Assembly: GCA_025453595.1 (NCBI GenBank)
Contig: JALOQB010000013.1
Location: 1 to 45,008 of the forward strand
Source of the DNA: Polyangiaceae bacterium
Lineage (GTDB): Bacteria; Myxococcota_A; Polyangia; Polyangiales; Polyangiaceae
Reading direction: 5' to 3'
Length of the DNA: 45,008 bases
Below, piece after piece: positions 7,346-18,083 of the stretch (position 1 is the first letter of the stretch; each line of letters begins with the position of its first letter). Made by a program: the position numbers and the translations under genes. Below the pieces are notes generated by a model, which saw nothing but the letters and a program-made list of their open reading frames with translations, had not been told where the DNA came from and made no database searches.

Positions 7346-8709
7346 CCCCTGCCATCCCCGAACGCCTGGGCGACTGCCGCATCCAGGGGGTCCTGGGCCA
7401 GGGCCCCCTGACGGTGAGCTACCGCGCCACGCAGGAGCCCCTGGGGCGTCAGGTGACGGTGAAGGCCCTGCGCGCCAGCATCTCGCCGTCCTCCACCCTC
7501 GCGGCCCGCCTGGAGCGGGAGGCCCGTGTGCTGGCGGCGCTGCGCCACGGGGGCATCCTGGCGCTCCACGGGTTTGTGCAGAACGACGAGGCGATGTGGC
7601 TGGTGCTCGAGCACGTCGAGGGGGCGTCCCTCGCGGCGCTGCTGGAGCGATCGCGGGGCGGGGTCGGCGTCGGGGCGGCGCTGTCCATCGTCGTGGGGCT
7701 GGCCGAGGCGCTGGCCCACGCCCACGAGCGCGGCATCATCCACCGGGACCTGCGCCCCGAGCACACGCTGCTCTCGACCGAGGGGGACGTGAAGCTCGCC
7801 GAGTTCGGGGTCGCCCACGACGAGCGGTTGCCGAGCACCCCCGAGCCCATCGAGGGCACGTCCGGGTTTGGCACCCCGGCCTACATGGCGCCAGAGCAGA
7901 TCCTGGGGGAGAACATCGACGCGCGGGCCGACATCTTTGCCCTCGGCGTCATGCTCTACCAGATGCTCGGGGGGGTGCACCCCTTCGAGGCGCCGGACCT
8001 GCGCTCCCTCTCGCAGCGCATCCGGCACGACACCCCGACGCCGCTGCTGCGCATCGCCCCCCAGGTGCCGCCGCCGATCGAGCGCATCGTCGCCCAGTGC
8101 CTCGAGAAGCTCCCGGACCACCGCCCCTCTTCCGCGGCCTCGCTGGCGACCACCCTGCGCCGCCTGGCCGAGGAGCTCGACATCCCGCTGGGGCGCCGTG
8201 AGATCGCCGCCGCCCTGGCGCGCGCAGGGCTGGGGGGCCAGCAGATCACCTCGCCCGCCGCCAGCCGCCCCACCCCGCCGCCACGCCGCGAAGGCATCGG
8301 GCGCGCCGCCGGAGGTCAGCTCTTCATCCTGTTCTGCATGATCCTCGGGGGCAGCGCCATCCAGGCCAACGCCCCGGGCATCGATCGGGGCTTTGATCGC
8401 CACGACGTCCTCGAGCTGGTCCCCGAGCGCCCCGCTGCCTTGCGGGTCCTCGCCCGCCCCTGGGCCAGCGTCTACGTCGACGGGCAGTTCGTCGACGTGA
8501 CCCCCTTCGCCCGCCCCATCCCCCTCCGCGCTGGCGAGCACGAGGTGCTGCTCCGCCACCCCTCCGCCCCGGAGGAGCGCCGCTTCATCAAGCCCCGGCT
8601 CAACGAGACGGTCCTGGTCGAGGTCGAGATGAAGGTCCCCCCGCCTCCCCCGCGCCCCTCCGCCTCCGCGCCGCCCCCGCCGCCGGGCCCCCGCTCCGAC
8701 GGGCCCTGA
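7342..8709 (+). CDS. Hanks-type Ser/Thr kinase-like protein with altered catalytic motifs, TM segment and PEGA-like domain
   Basis: 455 residues. The kinase domain (about 10-270) keeps the ATP-binding Lys41, the helix-C Glu60, HRD (134-136) and MAPEQ. The catalytic loop reads HRDLRPEH, so the metal-binding Asn is His141, and DFG is replaced by EFG (Glu154). Both usual Mg ligands are therefore changed and activity may be weak or absent. A Pro/Arg linker, one transmembrane helix (GGQLFILFCMILGGSAI, about 325-345) and an extracytoplasmic PEGA-like domain (PWASVYVDGQFVDVTPF) follow, then a Pro-rich tail. Translationally coupled to gpmI. Fold confident; catalytic status inferred. Confidence 0.88.
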   Translation: MTPAIPERLGDCRIQGVLGQGPLTVSYRATQEPLGRQVTVKALRASISPSSTLAARLEREARVLAALRHGGILALHGFVQNDEAMWLVLEHVEGASLAALLERSRGGVGVGAALSIVVGLAEALAHAHERGIIHRDLRPEHTLLSTEGDVKLAEFGVAHDERLPSTPEPIEGTSGFGTPAYMAPEQILGENIDARADIFALGVMLYQMLGGVHPFEAPDLRSLSQRIRHDTPTPLLRIAPQVPPPIERIVAQCLEKLPDHRPSSAASLATTLRRLAEELDIPLGRREIAAALARAGLGGQQITSPAASRPTPPPRREGIGRAAGGQLFILFCMILGGSAIQANAPGIDRGFDRHDVLELVPERPAALRVLARPWASVYVDGQFVDVTPFARPIPLRAGEHEVLLRHPSAPEERRFIKPRLNETVLVEVEMKVPPPPPRPSASAPPPPPGPRSDGP

Positions 8710-8730
8710 GCCGCGGCCCATGGTTTCAGC

Positions 8731-9567
8731 TCAAACGAATTCGACCGCCTCCGGGGTGCGGCCCATCACCGGGATCCCACGGGCCAGCAGCGGCCGCAGC
8801 ACCAGGGTCTCCATCGACTGCTCTGCCAGCGCCAGGTAGTCATCGGTCTTCATCCATCCGAGCACGTCCCCGTCGTGGACGGGTTCGCGGCGATGCCGGC
8901 GCGTGTGGTCCCATTGCCGCTCGAGGAAGCGGATGGCGAGGTCCGCCGAGGCCCCGAGGTCCCGTCGATCTTGCTCGGAGAGGCGCGGCAAGGCCCAGTC
9001 GAGGAAGGTGAAGCCAAACACACCGTGCGCGGCCTCATCCTTGACAATTCTGCCCATGACCGCCCTCGGCAGCGGGTGCTTCGCGACGTGCCAGGTGGCC
9101 CGTAGCAGGGGGATCGAGATGGCCTCGCCCACGCAGAAGAAACGGACCGCACACTCGGCTGCGCGCATCAGGGGCGAGGCCTCGGGGTTCACATCCAGCA
9201 CCATCGCATCGGGGTCGTGGATGATCTCGGTGCCCCCTCCCATCTCCATGGCCATCCGGGCGCAGAGCTCGACATGGACCATCTCGTCCAGCGGGAACCG
9301 GGACGCGACCGCGATCAGATCGAGAGGCGCCCGGGCCTCGATCAGGGCCCGCAGGGTGATGGCACAGGCGGCCGCGGTGCGATGCTCCTGGTAGGCGGCG
9401 CCGGTCCATGCCTTGCGGGCTTCGATCAGGCGCTCCGGAGGGGCCCCGGAGAGATCCATCGTGCCCCAGGGCATCTCCTCGACCTCGGGGCGCATCTTGC
9501 GGAACCTGCGCTCGGTATTCCCCCCCAGGATCTCGAGCTCAAACAACTCTCCGGCGCGCCTGGCCAT
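8731..9567 (-). CDS. ferritin-like diiron protein
   Basis: 278 residues. The ligand pattern of a four-helix diiron fold is visible: Glu61 (YQEHR), E95-x-x-H98 (DEMVH), Glu148 (GEAIS) and E178-x-x-H181 (DEAAH). This fits ferritin-like oxidases and oxygenases of the AurF/rubrerythrin-like class rather than an iron-storage cage. Substrate unknown. The start lies three bases after the stop of the upstream lipoprotein gene, so the two form a unit. It ends with TGA, convergent with the kinase gene. Confidence 0.8.
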   Translation of the reverse strand: MARRAGELFELEILGGNTERRFRKMRPEVEEMPWGTMDLSGAPPERLIEARKAWTGAAYQEHRTAAACAITLRALIEARAPLDLIAVASRFPLDEMVHVELCARMAMEMGGGTEIIHDPDAMVLDVNPEASPLMRAAECAVRFFCVGEAISIPLLRATWHVAKHPLPRAVMGRIVKDEAAHGVFGFTFLDWALPRLSEQDRRDLGASADLAIRFLERQWDHTRRHRREPVHDGDVLGWMKTDDYLALAEQSMETLVLRPLLARGIPVMGRTPEAVEFV

Positions 9568-9570
9568 GGC

Positions 9571-9828
9571 TCACCCCTCCTGGCCTGCTTGCCCGCCCTC
9601 GCCGGCAGCGCCGGCGGACCCGGCCGTCCCGGCGGTGCCCCCTCCCGCCTGCCCTCCGGTGCCCGAGGCCCCGCTGCTTGTCCCCCCTTGGCCGGCGATG
9701 GGGGCCGGCAGGTTGCCGGTGGTGGGGGGTTCTTCCTCGGTCTCGCAACCTGCCAGGTAATTGACGGTCGCCACACCGACCGCGGCGATCAGGAGCTTAC
9801 GGGAGTGCAAGGTATGAGCTTTTTTCAC
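9571..9828 (-). CDS. small Gly-rich lipoprotein
   Basis: 85 residues from a GTG start preceded directly by AAGGAAGG. Lys-rich n-region (MKKAHTLHSRK), hydrophobic segment, lipobox LAGC at about residue 28, then an acidic patch and a Gly/Ala/Ser/Gln-rich low-complexity tail. Such tails behind a lipobox recur in this window. It lies immediately upstream of the ferritin-like gene. Likely a surface or periplasmic anchor; function unknown. Confidence 0.75.
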   Translation of the reverse strand: MKKAHTLHSRKLLIAAVGVATVNYLAGCETEEEPPTTGNLPAPIAGQGGTSSGASGTGGQAGGGTAGTAGSAGAAGEGGQAGQEG

Positions 9829-9924
9829 CCTTCCTTTTTAGCACATCCCCCCTCGGACCGGCGCCCTTCGCACCTCCGCGCGATGCCACCGAAGCAGGAG
9901 GCTCCGTCGGTTACTGCAGGGGAG

Positions 9925-10734
9925 ATGGCAACCTTCGTGCGTAACTCCTGGTCGCGGCTGGGTCTCTTGTTGGCGGTGGTGCTTCTTGCTTGCGGGGAAG
10001 ATGGCGAGGGCGGCTCTCCGGGCGCGGGCGGCTCGGCGGGCGCCGGAGGGGCCGGGGGCGCGGGCGGGGGCAGCCCCGAGTTTGTCGGCGCCGTCTGCAA
10101 GGCCACCTCGGACTGCTTCTCGGGGCTCGCCTCGCCGGTCAAGGGCGAGGTCCAGTGCCTCGATCGGGTCCGGGGAGGCTACTGCACCCACACCTGCGAG
10201 ACCGACGCCGACTGCTGCGCCGTCGAGGGAGAGTGCAAGACCACGCTCCGCCAGGTCTGCTCTCCCTTCGAGTCGACGGGGCAAAAGATGTGCTTTCTGA
10301 GCTGCGAGGACGAGGACCTGAAGGCCTCCGGAGAGAGCACCGACGAGCAGGTCTTCTGCCAGCAGCAGGCCAGCACCGACTTCACCTGCCGCTCCTCCGG
10401 CGGAGGCAAGGAAAACCGGAAGATCTGCGTCCCGGGGACCTGCGGCGTGGGCGCCGGTTGCGCCGCCGACACCGATTGTTCCGCCGACCTGCGCTGCATC
10501 ACCACGCTCCGGGGGGGGTACTGCGGCGTGCGCGATTGCAAGGACAACGCGGGGTGTCCGGGCGACGCTCGCTGCGTCAAGCAGGCAGACGGCGCGGCGA
10601 TCTGCATGAAGAGCTGCGGCGCCGACTCCGAGTGCTCGTTCTGCCGGGCCTCGGGCTTCAGCGCGAGCTGCACCGATCAGGTCACCTTCCTGGAGGCAGG
10701 GACGACCGGCAAGGTCTGCGTCCCCACGCCGTGA
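9925..10734 (+). CDS. Cys-rich secreted lipoprotein
   Basis: 269 residues. Signal MATFVRNSWSRLGLLL with lipobox LLAC, a Gly/Ala linker, then a region with more than 20 Cys in repeating units of the type C-x(4)-D-C and DADCC (KATSDCF, ETDADCC, AADTDCS, CKDNAGCPGDARC). These resemble the disulfide-rich modules common in myxobacterial surface proteins. No catalytic motif seen. The start is uncertain: ATG 9925 sits close to GGGGAG, GTG 9937 is possible, and ATG 9883 lacks a ribosome site. It ends with TGA, convergent with the pseudokinase gene. Confidence 0.82.
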   Translation: MATFVRNSWSRLGLLLAVVLLACGEDGEGGSPGAGGSAGAGGAGGAGGGSPEFVGAVCKATSDCFSGLASPVKGEVQCLDRVRGGYCTHTCETDADCCAVEGECKTTLRQVCSPFESTGQKMCFLSCEDEDLKASGESTDEQVFCQQQASTDFTCRSSGGGKENRKICVPGTCGVGAGCAADTDCSADLRCITTLRGGYCGVRDCKDNAGCPGDARCVKQADGAAICMKSCGADSECSFCRASGFSASCTDQVTFLEAGTTGKVCVPTP

Positions 10735-10756
10735 AGCGGCCTTCCAGCCCCCTGGT

Positions 10757-11959
10757 TCAACGATCGACCGGCGTCCCCGGCTTGATCTCTCCGGGGCCTG
10801 CCTCGCAAGCGCGGAGCCCTGCCGCCGCCGTCACCAGCCCCAGACCGACCACCACCGCCACCCCCAGCGGGCTCTCTGCCAGCACCTCCCGCCGGCCCCG
10901 GGTGAGCCCGGGCGCGCTCCGAGGATCGCTCGCCCCTCTGCCACCCGCCGCCCCTCCCCCGCGGTACGGGTGCCCCCCCTCGCTCTCCACCTCGGGCCCT
11001 TGCTCTTCCTCGCGAAACGGCGGCTCCCCGATCCCCCTCACGCCGAGGCTCTGGGCCCACGCCGCCACCTCGGCCCTCGACGCCGGAGGCTGGGCGGCCT
11101 CCACGGCGTCCGCCATCGCCTGGGCGCTCGCGTATCGATCCAGCGGACGCAGCGCCATCGCCCTCATCGCCACCGCCTCCAGCCTCGCTGGTACCCCCGG
11201 GCGCCAGCGCGAGGGCGCCTCCAGCCTGCCCTCCAGGATCGCGCGCACCCCTTCCAGCGGGTACTCGTGCTCCAGGAACGGATAGCGCCCCGCGAGCAGC
11301 GCCCAGAGCACGGCGCCGCAGGTGTAGATGTCGCTCCGGAGGGTCAGCGGCTCCGCCAGGATCTGCTCCGGCGGGATCATATGGAAGTTCTTCATGGAGA
11401 AGGTGCCCTTGGGCCGCGGCGATCCCTCCAGCTCCCAGCGCTCGAGCGGCTCGTAGTCAAAGAGCCGCCCGACCCCGTCATGACCGACCAGGATGGACAG
11501 GGGGCGGATGTGGCGGTGGATCAGCCCCAGCGGAGCGCCGTCCGCCCCGCGAGCCTCGTGGATGGCGTGGGCGCCAAGCAGCGCGTCGCGCACCAGGGCC
11601 GCGGTGATCGAGGCAGGTATGGAATTTCCGGACCTACGGAGCAGGTGAGCGAGCTCCCAGGAGGGAACATGCTCGTAGTAACGGAAGGCCTGGTCGTGCC
11701 AGAAGGCGAGGGCGACCAGGGGGAGCAGGTGGTCGTTCCGCAGGGTGCACCAGGGGGCGATGCGTTGCTCGATCCATGGGCGGTCTTCGGGGGTGTCAAA
11801 CCAGGGGGCCCGCTCGACCAGGAAGACCTGCCCACCTGCGGACTGGAGGAGCTGAAATTCAGGGGAAAAAGGGTAAATTTTGCCCTGGCGAGGCGGAGGA
11901 GGGGGAGGCAGGTCGAGAGGCACGAGAGAGAGCGTACCCGGGTCGTCGCCAGGGCGCAT
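10757..11959 (-). CDS. pseudokinase with C-terminal membrane helix
   Basis: 400 residues. The Hanks-kinase fold is recognisable from the HEARG...LIHRHIRPLSILV segment, IPPEQIL (APE equivalent) and the SDIYTCGAVLWALLAGRYPF lobe. The catalytic residues are gone: HRD is HRH (148-150), the metal-binding Asn is Ser155, DFG is DYE (168-170), and no VAIK Lys is evident near residues 45-55. One transmembrane helix lies near the C-terminus (SPLGVAVVVGLGLVTAAAGL). A signalling scaffold or allosteric partner is the likely role (inference). It lies 24 bases downstream of the PDZ lipoprotein gene on the same strand. Confidence 0.85.
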   Translation of the reverse strand: MRPGDDPGTLSLVPLDLPPPPPPRQGKIYPFSPEFQLLQSAGGQVFLVERAPWFDTPEDRPWIEQRIAPWCTLRNDHLLPLVALAFWHDQAFRYYEHVPSWELAHLLRRSGNSIPASITAALVRDALLGAHAIHEARGADGAPLGLIHRHIRPLSILVGHDGVGRLFDYEPLERWELEGSPRPKGTFSMKNFHMIPPEQILAEPLTLRSDIYTCGAVLWALLAGRYPFLEHEYPLEGVRAILEGRLEAPSRWRPGVPARLEAVAMRAMALRPLDRYASAQAMADAVEAAQPPASRAEVAAWAQSLGVRGIGEPPFREEEQGPEVESEGGHPYRGGGAAGGRGASDPRSAPGLTRGRREVLAESPLGVAVVVGLGLVTAAAGLRACEAGPGEIKPGTPVDR

Positions 11960-11983
11960 GGGGGGAGCAGGGGCAGCGCAGGC

Positions 11984-12499
11984 TCAGCGGGGGCGGGGGC
12001 CCGGGTAGACGAGGCGGTAGAGGAGGAGCTCCTGGGTGCCGTGGCGCCAGAGGACCACGGCGACCTGGCCGGTGCGACGGGCCGCGGCGCGGGCGGCGAG
12101 GAAGGCCTCCTCGGAGCGAGCGCTCTCCCCGTTGACGACCTCGATCCGATCGTCCTCCAGGAGGCCGAGCTGCGCCAGCAACCCCCCTGGCTGGACCCCG
12201 TGGAGGCGGTACCCCACCAGGCGCCCCTGCTGCTCCTCGGGTTCGAGCCAGGCGCGGGGGGCGAGGCGCGCGGGGTCGTCCAGAAACGACTCGAAGAGCG
12301 AGGATTCGACCTCGTACAGCCCCGGCGTCACATGGCGGATACGAGGGTCCCGCGAGGGGGGGGTCACGGGGGTGGGCAGGGCCCCGGGGAGCTCGATGAG
12401 CACCACCGCGGGCGGCGGGGGTGGAGCCCCGCAGGAGAGCAGCGCCAGGGCCAGGAGCCCCGGGCTCACCCTTCGAGCAGCAGCCGCTTGCGGTTGCAT
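11984..12499 (-). CDS. lipoprotein with GspC-like PDZ domain
   Basis: 171 residues. Short signal with lipobox LLSC near residue 23, a Pro-rich spacer, then a region resembling the GspC C-terminus: a YEVESSLFESFL helix and a PDZ-like fold (GYRLHGVQPGGLLAQLGLLE, DDRIEVVNGE). In type II secretion GspC links the inner-membrane platform to the secretin; here the domain is on a lipoprotein and no gsp neighbours are present. Its start lies 34 bases inside the end of the exonuclease gene in another frame, so the two are cotranscribed. Confidence 0.78.
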   Translation of the reverse strand: MQPQAAAARRVSPGLLALALLSCGAPPPPPAVVLIELPGALPTPVTPPSRDPRIRHVTPGLYEVESSLFESFLDDPARLAPRAWLEPEEQQGRLVGYRLHGVQPGGLLAQLGLLEDDRIEVVNGESARSEEAFLAARAAARRTGQVAVVLWRHGTQELLLYRLVYPGPRPR

Positions 12500-13188
12500 G
12501 CGTTGACGACCGGCGTCAGCCGCGGGTCCGCGGCGGCCCGCTCCAGCAGCGCCCCCATGGCGTCCTTGTAATGGGTGGCGTCGAGGGCCCCGCGGACCAG
12601 CTGCAACCGGAGGAAGACCGCGGCGGTCTGGAAGACATCGCCGAGGCAGTAGGCCTGGACCTCGGCGAGCTTGCCGGCGTGGACCAGCGGGCCCACGTCC
12701 TTGCCGTCGACGCCGATCTTGCCGGGGAGCCCGATCAGGCGGGACACGGTGTCCAGGCGCGCGGGGCGGGCGGCGCCGAAGTCGGCGAGGTAATCCATGA
12801 CATCGAAGTGGCCGTCGGGGGTGAACCGGAAGCGGGCGTCGCGGGTCACGTAGTAGTGGGCGAACCGGATGCCGTGGCGCAGGCACCGGGCCGCCATCAC
12901 CGGCAGGTCAAAGCCCCGGCCGTTCCACGAGACGATGTCGGGGCGCCGCTCCTCGAGGAAGCGGGCGATGTCGGTCAGGATGCCGGCCTCGTTCTTCCCC
13001 TCCCCCAGGATGCCGAAGCGCTGGGCGGTGTAGGTGTGGTCCATGAGGCATACCCCCACGACCACGACCTGATGGAACGGAGCGGGCGGCAACGCCGACC
13101 CCTCGGTGAGGGGTTGGGGCAGGGGGAGCTCGGGATCGAGGATGGTCTCGATGTCGAGCACGAGAAAGGAGCGCTCCGCTCGGTTCAT
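12466..13188 (-). CDS. predicted 3'-5' exonuclease (DNA polymerase B exonuclease-like)
   Basis: 240 residues with the DEDD exonuclease motifs: LDIET (Exo I), NGRGFDLPV (Exo II) and YCLGDVFQT (Exo III, Y-x-x-x-D). This matches the stand-alone predicted 3'-5' exonuclease family related to the proofreading domain of family B polymerases. The VDGKDVGPLV insertion before Exo III is typical of that family. Likely a cytoplasmic DNA or RNA exonuclease; substrate not determined. ATG 13188 is chosen; an upstream in-frame ATG at 13242 would only add a non-conserved stretch. Confidence 0.88.
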   Translation of the reverse strand: MNRAERSFLVLDIETILDPELPLPQPLTEGSALPPAPFHQVVVVGVCLMDHTYTAQRFGILGEGKNEAGILTDIARFLEERRPDIVSWNGRGFDLPVMAARCLRHGIRFAHYYVTRDARFRFTPDGHFDVMDYLADFGAARPARLDTVSRLIGLPGKIGVDGKDVGPLVHAGKLAEVQAYCLGDVFQTAAVFLRLQLVRGALDATHYKDAMGALLERAAADPRLTPVVNACNRKRLLLEG

Positions 13189-13278
13189 GGTGGGCCGCTC
13201 GCGATTGTTGTTCACGAAGAAGCCACAGGGCAAACGGAACATCGAGGCAAGGGCCCCGGGTTGTGCGATCATGGCCCC

Positions 13279-14925
13279 ATGAGCAAGCACCCGCTGGCTG
13301 GGAAATTCCCTCCCGCTCACCTGTTGATCGACCCCGCCGAGCTTGTGACGAAGTATTTCACAGAGACCCCGGACATGGCGGTCCCGTCGCAGCGCGTCAG
13401 CTTCGGGACCTCGGGGCACCGGGGCTCGGCGGCGCGGCGCTCGTTCAACGAGGCGCATGTGCTGGCGGTGACGCAGGCGGTGTGCGAGCTCCGGGGGGAG
13501 GCGGGGGCGACGGGGCCGCTGCTGCTGGGCATCGACAGCCACGCGCTGGCCACGCCGGCGCTGCGGACGGTGCTCGAGGTGCTGGTGGCCAACGGGGTCG
13601 AGGCCTGGATCGCCGGCGAGCGAACGCTGACGGCGACGCCCATCGCCTCGCGGGCGCTGCTGCGGCTCAACGCGGGGCGCGAGGGGGGCCTGGCGGACGC
13701 GCTGCTGCTGACGCCCTCCCACAACCCGCCGGAGGACGGTGGTATCAAGTACAACCCCCCCCACGGCGGCCCCGCGGACACCGGCTTGACTGCCCGGATC
13801 GAGGCCCGGGCCAACGACCTGTTGCAGTCGGACAACGCGGGGGTGCGGCGGGTCCGCTACGAGCGAGCGCGGCGCTCGAGCCTGGTGCGCGAGGTGGATC
13901 TCATCACACCCTACGTGGACGAGCTGCCCCGGGCGCTGGACATCGAGGCGATCCGGGCGGCCCGGGTGAAGATCGGGGTCAACCCGCTGGGGGGCGCGGG
14001 GCTGTCGATCTGGGGGGCGGTGGCCGAGCGGCTGGGCCTTGATCTGACGGTGGTCGAGCCGCGCCGGGACCCGACCTTCGCCATGGTGCCGGTCGACCAC
14101 GACGGCAAGATTCGCATGGACTGCTCCTCGCCCTGGGCGATGAGCGGCCTGGTCGAGCTGCGGTCGTCCTACGCGGTGGCCTTCGGCAACGACGCCGACG
14201 CGGACCGGCACGGGATCGTGACCCCGACCGGTGGCCTGATGAACCCCAACCACTACCTGGCGGTCGCGGTGGATTACCTCTTCCGACACCGGGATCGGTG
14301 GCCGTCCGGCGCGGCGGTGGGCAAGACCCTGGTGAGCAGCGCCCTGCTGGACCGGGTGGCGGGGGCGGTGGGCAGGCCGCTGCTGGAGGTCCCGGTGGGC
14401 TTCAAGTGGTTCGTCGACGGGCTGCGGAGCGGGTCCCTCGGGTTCGGGGGCGAGGAGAGCGCGGGCGCGTCCTTCCTCCAGCGAGACGGGGCCCCCTGGA
14501 CCACGGACAAGGACGGGATCCTGCTCGGGCTCCTGGCCGCCGAGATCGTGGCGGTCACGGGCCAGGACCCGCACCAGCACTACGAGCGGCTGGTCGGAGC
14601 CCTGGGGCGCCCCTCGTACCTGCGGGTGGACGCGCCGGCCTCGCCCGAGCAAAAATCCCGGCTCAAGCGCCTCTCGGCGGCCGACCTGCGCTCGCCGACG
14701 CTGGGGGGGGAGCCCATCCAGGCCTGCCTCACCCGGGCCCCGGGCAACGGCGCGGAAATCGGCGGTGTCAAGGTGATCGCGGCCAGCGGCTGGATCGCGA
14801 TACGCCCCTCGGGCACCGAGGATGTCTCGAAAATATACGCGGAGAGCTTCCTGGGCGAAGACCACCTTCACCGCCTGGTGGCGGACGCGAGGGACATTGT
14901 TGGGCTCACATCGAGCCCAAGCTGA
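13279..14925 (+). CDS. pgm: phosphoglucomutase (alpha-D-glucose phosphate-specific)
   Basis: 548 residues, normal length. It interconverts glucose 1-phosphate and glucose 6-phosphate. Visible features: SFGTSGHRGS near the N-terminus, the phosphoserine loop TPSHNPPEDGGIKYN, the metal loop GNDADADRHG, the sugar-binding GGEESAG and the phosphate-binding RPSGTED. It fits the glycogen-related genes nearby (glgB, GH57). Divergent from the exonuclease gene with 90 bases between. It ends with TGA. Confidence 0.96.
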   Translation: MSKHPLAGKFPPAHLLIDPAELVTKYFTETPDMAVPSQRVSFGTSGHRGSAARRSFNEAHVLAVTQAVCELRGEAGATGPLLLGIDSHALATPALRTVLEVLVANGVEAWIAGERTLTATPIASRALLRLNAGREGGLADALLLTPSHNPPEDGGIKYNPPHGGPADTGLTARIEARANDLLQSDNAGVRRVRYERARRSSLVREVDLITPYVDELPRALDIEAIRAARVKIGVNPLGGAGLSIWGAVAERLGLDLTVVEPRRDPTFAMVPVDHDGKIRMDCSSPWAMSGLVELRSSYAVAFGNDADADRHGIVTPTGGLMNPNHYLAVAVDYLFRHRDRWPSGAAVGKTLVSSALLDRVAGAVGRPLLEVPVGFKWFVDGLRSGSLGFGGEESAGASFLQRDGAPWTTDKDGILLGLLAAEIVAVTGQDPHQHYERLVGALGRPSYLRVDAPASPEQKSRLKRLSAADLRSPTLGGEPIQACLTRAPGNGAEIGGVKVIAASGWIAIRPSGTEDVSKIYAESFLGEDHLHRLVADARDIVGLTSSPS

Positions 14926-14989
14926 GCTATGCTCGGTTCCCCCGGGCGGGGTGAGCCTGCCCTCGATCGCTGCTTAGAGAGTACGCAAG

Positions 14990-16231
14990 GTGACCCCAGG
15001 GATGTCGGGAAACTCCGGCAAACACGACGACCCAACCTCCTCGACCTCGAAGAACCTGGCCGCAGGGTTCGACGCTGGTCAGGAGACCTTTGTGGCCAAG
15101 GTTCAGGTCCGTGAGCTACCCCGCAAGGGTATTTTCACGGTGATGGGGGGCGAGGAGGCGGGGCTGGTGATCTCTATCCCCGGCAACAACGTCGTCACCC
15201 TGGGCCGCTCGCCCGAGTGCGTGATCCGCTTCGATGACGGCAACCTGTCCCGGCTCCATGCGCACCTGATGCGCGTCGGGGGTGACTACATCTTCAGCGA
15301 CGCGCGCTCGAAGAACGGCAGCTACGTCAACGACAACCGCATCGAGGAGGCGGTGGTGCTCCGCGACGGCGATCGGGTGCAGCTCGGCTCCTCGGTGCGC
15401 CTGCGCTTTGCCCTGGTCGACGACGCCGAGGAGAAGGCGCTGCGAGACCTCTACCAGGCGCGCCGCCGCGGGGGCCTCCTGGCCGCCTTCGAGCGCGCCG
15501 ACCAGCGGGAAGATCTCATGGAAGATCTGCTGCAAGCCCGCGAATTTCAGCAGCGGATCCTGACCCAGCCGCCCTCGCTGCCCGGCGTCACCACCGAGAT
15601 CGTCTACCGCCCCCTCGACCTGGTCGGCGGCGATATTTACCAGGTCTCCGCCCTGCCCGACGGCACCCTGCGGGTGTTCGTGGCGGACGCCACGGGCCAC
15701 GGCGTCAAGGCCTCCCTCACCACGGTGCTGATCTCCAGCGAGTACGAGCTGGTCAAGCGCGAGGGCGGGCCCGCCCAGGTCCTCGCCGCCCTCAACCAGC
15801 GCATCGCCTCCAACTTCACGCACCTCTCGGTCCACTTCACCGCCCTCTGCGCTGACTTTGACTTCCAGCGGGGCCGCCTCCGCTTCTCCTCCGCCGCGCA
15901 CCCGGCCCCCTGCCTGGTCCGCCAGGGCGACGCCCAGGAGCTCGAGACCGGCGGCGCCTTCATCGGCCTGATGCCTGACGTCGAGTTCCCCGAGTGGTCC
16001 CACGACCTGCAGCGGGGCGACCACGTGGCCCTCTACACCGACGGCGCCGTCGAGGCCTTCAACGCCGCCGGCGAGCCCTTCGGCGAGGAGCGCCTCCTCG
16101 ACGCCTTCCGCTGCGCCATGGCCGCCCAGAAGCCCCTCGGCGTCTTCCTCAGCATGGTCCTCGACCAGTTCACCGGCGGCGGCGCCCTCTCGGACGACCT
16201 CACCCTCGTCAGCATCGGCTGGTCCGTCTAG
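14990..16231 (+). CDS. FHA domain plus PP2C/SpoIIE-type phosphatase
   Basis: 413 residues. An FHA domain (about 50-150: VTLGRSPECVIRF, LSRLHAHL, SKNGSYVND) is joined by a coiled coil (DLYQARRRGG to LLQAREFQQRIL) to a SpoIIE-like PP2C phosphatase domain (LVGGDIYQV, VADATGHGVKASL, YTDGAVEA, SDDLTLV). The conserved metal-binding Asp residues are present. It should bind a phosphoprotein and dephosphorylate a Ser/Thr-phosphorylated partner such as an anti-sigma antagonist. Start GTG 14990; ATG 15002 is an alternative four codons in. It ends with TAG. Confidence 0.9.
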   Translation: MTPGMSGNSGKHDDPTSSTSKNLAAGFDAGQETFVAKVQVRELPRKGIFTVMGGEEAGLVISIPGNNVVTLGRSPECVIRFDDGNLSRLHAHLMRVGGDYIFSDARSKNGSYVNDNRIEEAVVLRDGDRVQLGSSVRLRFALVDDAEEKALRDLYQARRRGGLLAAFERADQREDLMEDLLQAREFQQRILTQPPSLPGVTTEIVYRPLDLVGGDIYQVSALPDGTLRVFVADATGHGVKASLTTVLISSEYELVKREGGPAQVLAALNQRIASNFTHLSVHFTALCADFDFQRGRLRFSSAAHPAPCLVRQGDAQELETGGAFIGLMPDVEFPEWSHDLQRGDHVALYTDGAVEAFNAAGEPFGEERLLDAFRCAMAAQKPLGVFLSMVLDQFTGGGALSDDLTLVSIGWSV

Positions 16232-16291
16232 CCGCCCGGGGGCCAGCCCTTGCGCGTCCACCGGCGCGCATTCGCTGCTAAAGTCGCCCCC

Positions 16292-18028
<1,737 letters not shown>

Positions 18029-18083
18029 AAAAAGAGCGCGACCCCTGAAATTGCACCCCCCGCCGGGGCGATGTCAGGGGCGA

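Noticed and set aside
12466-14871. 801-residue minus-strand frame including the exonuclease
   Set aside because: Only the last 240 residues (exonuclease) are real; the upstream part is antisense to pgm.
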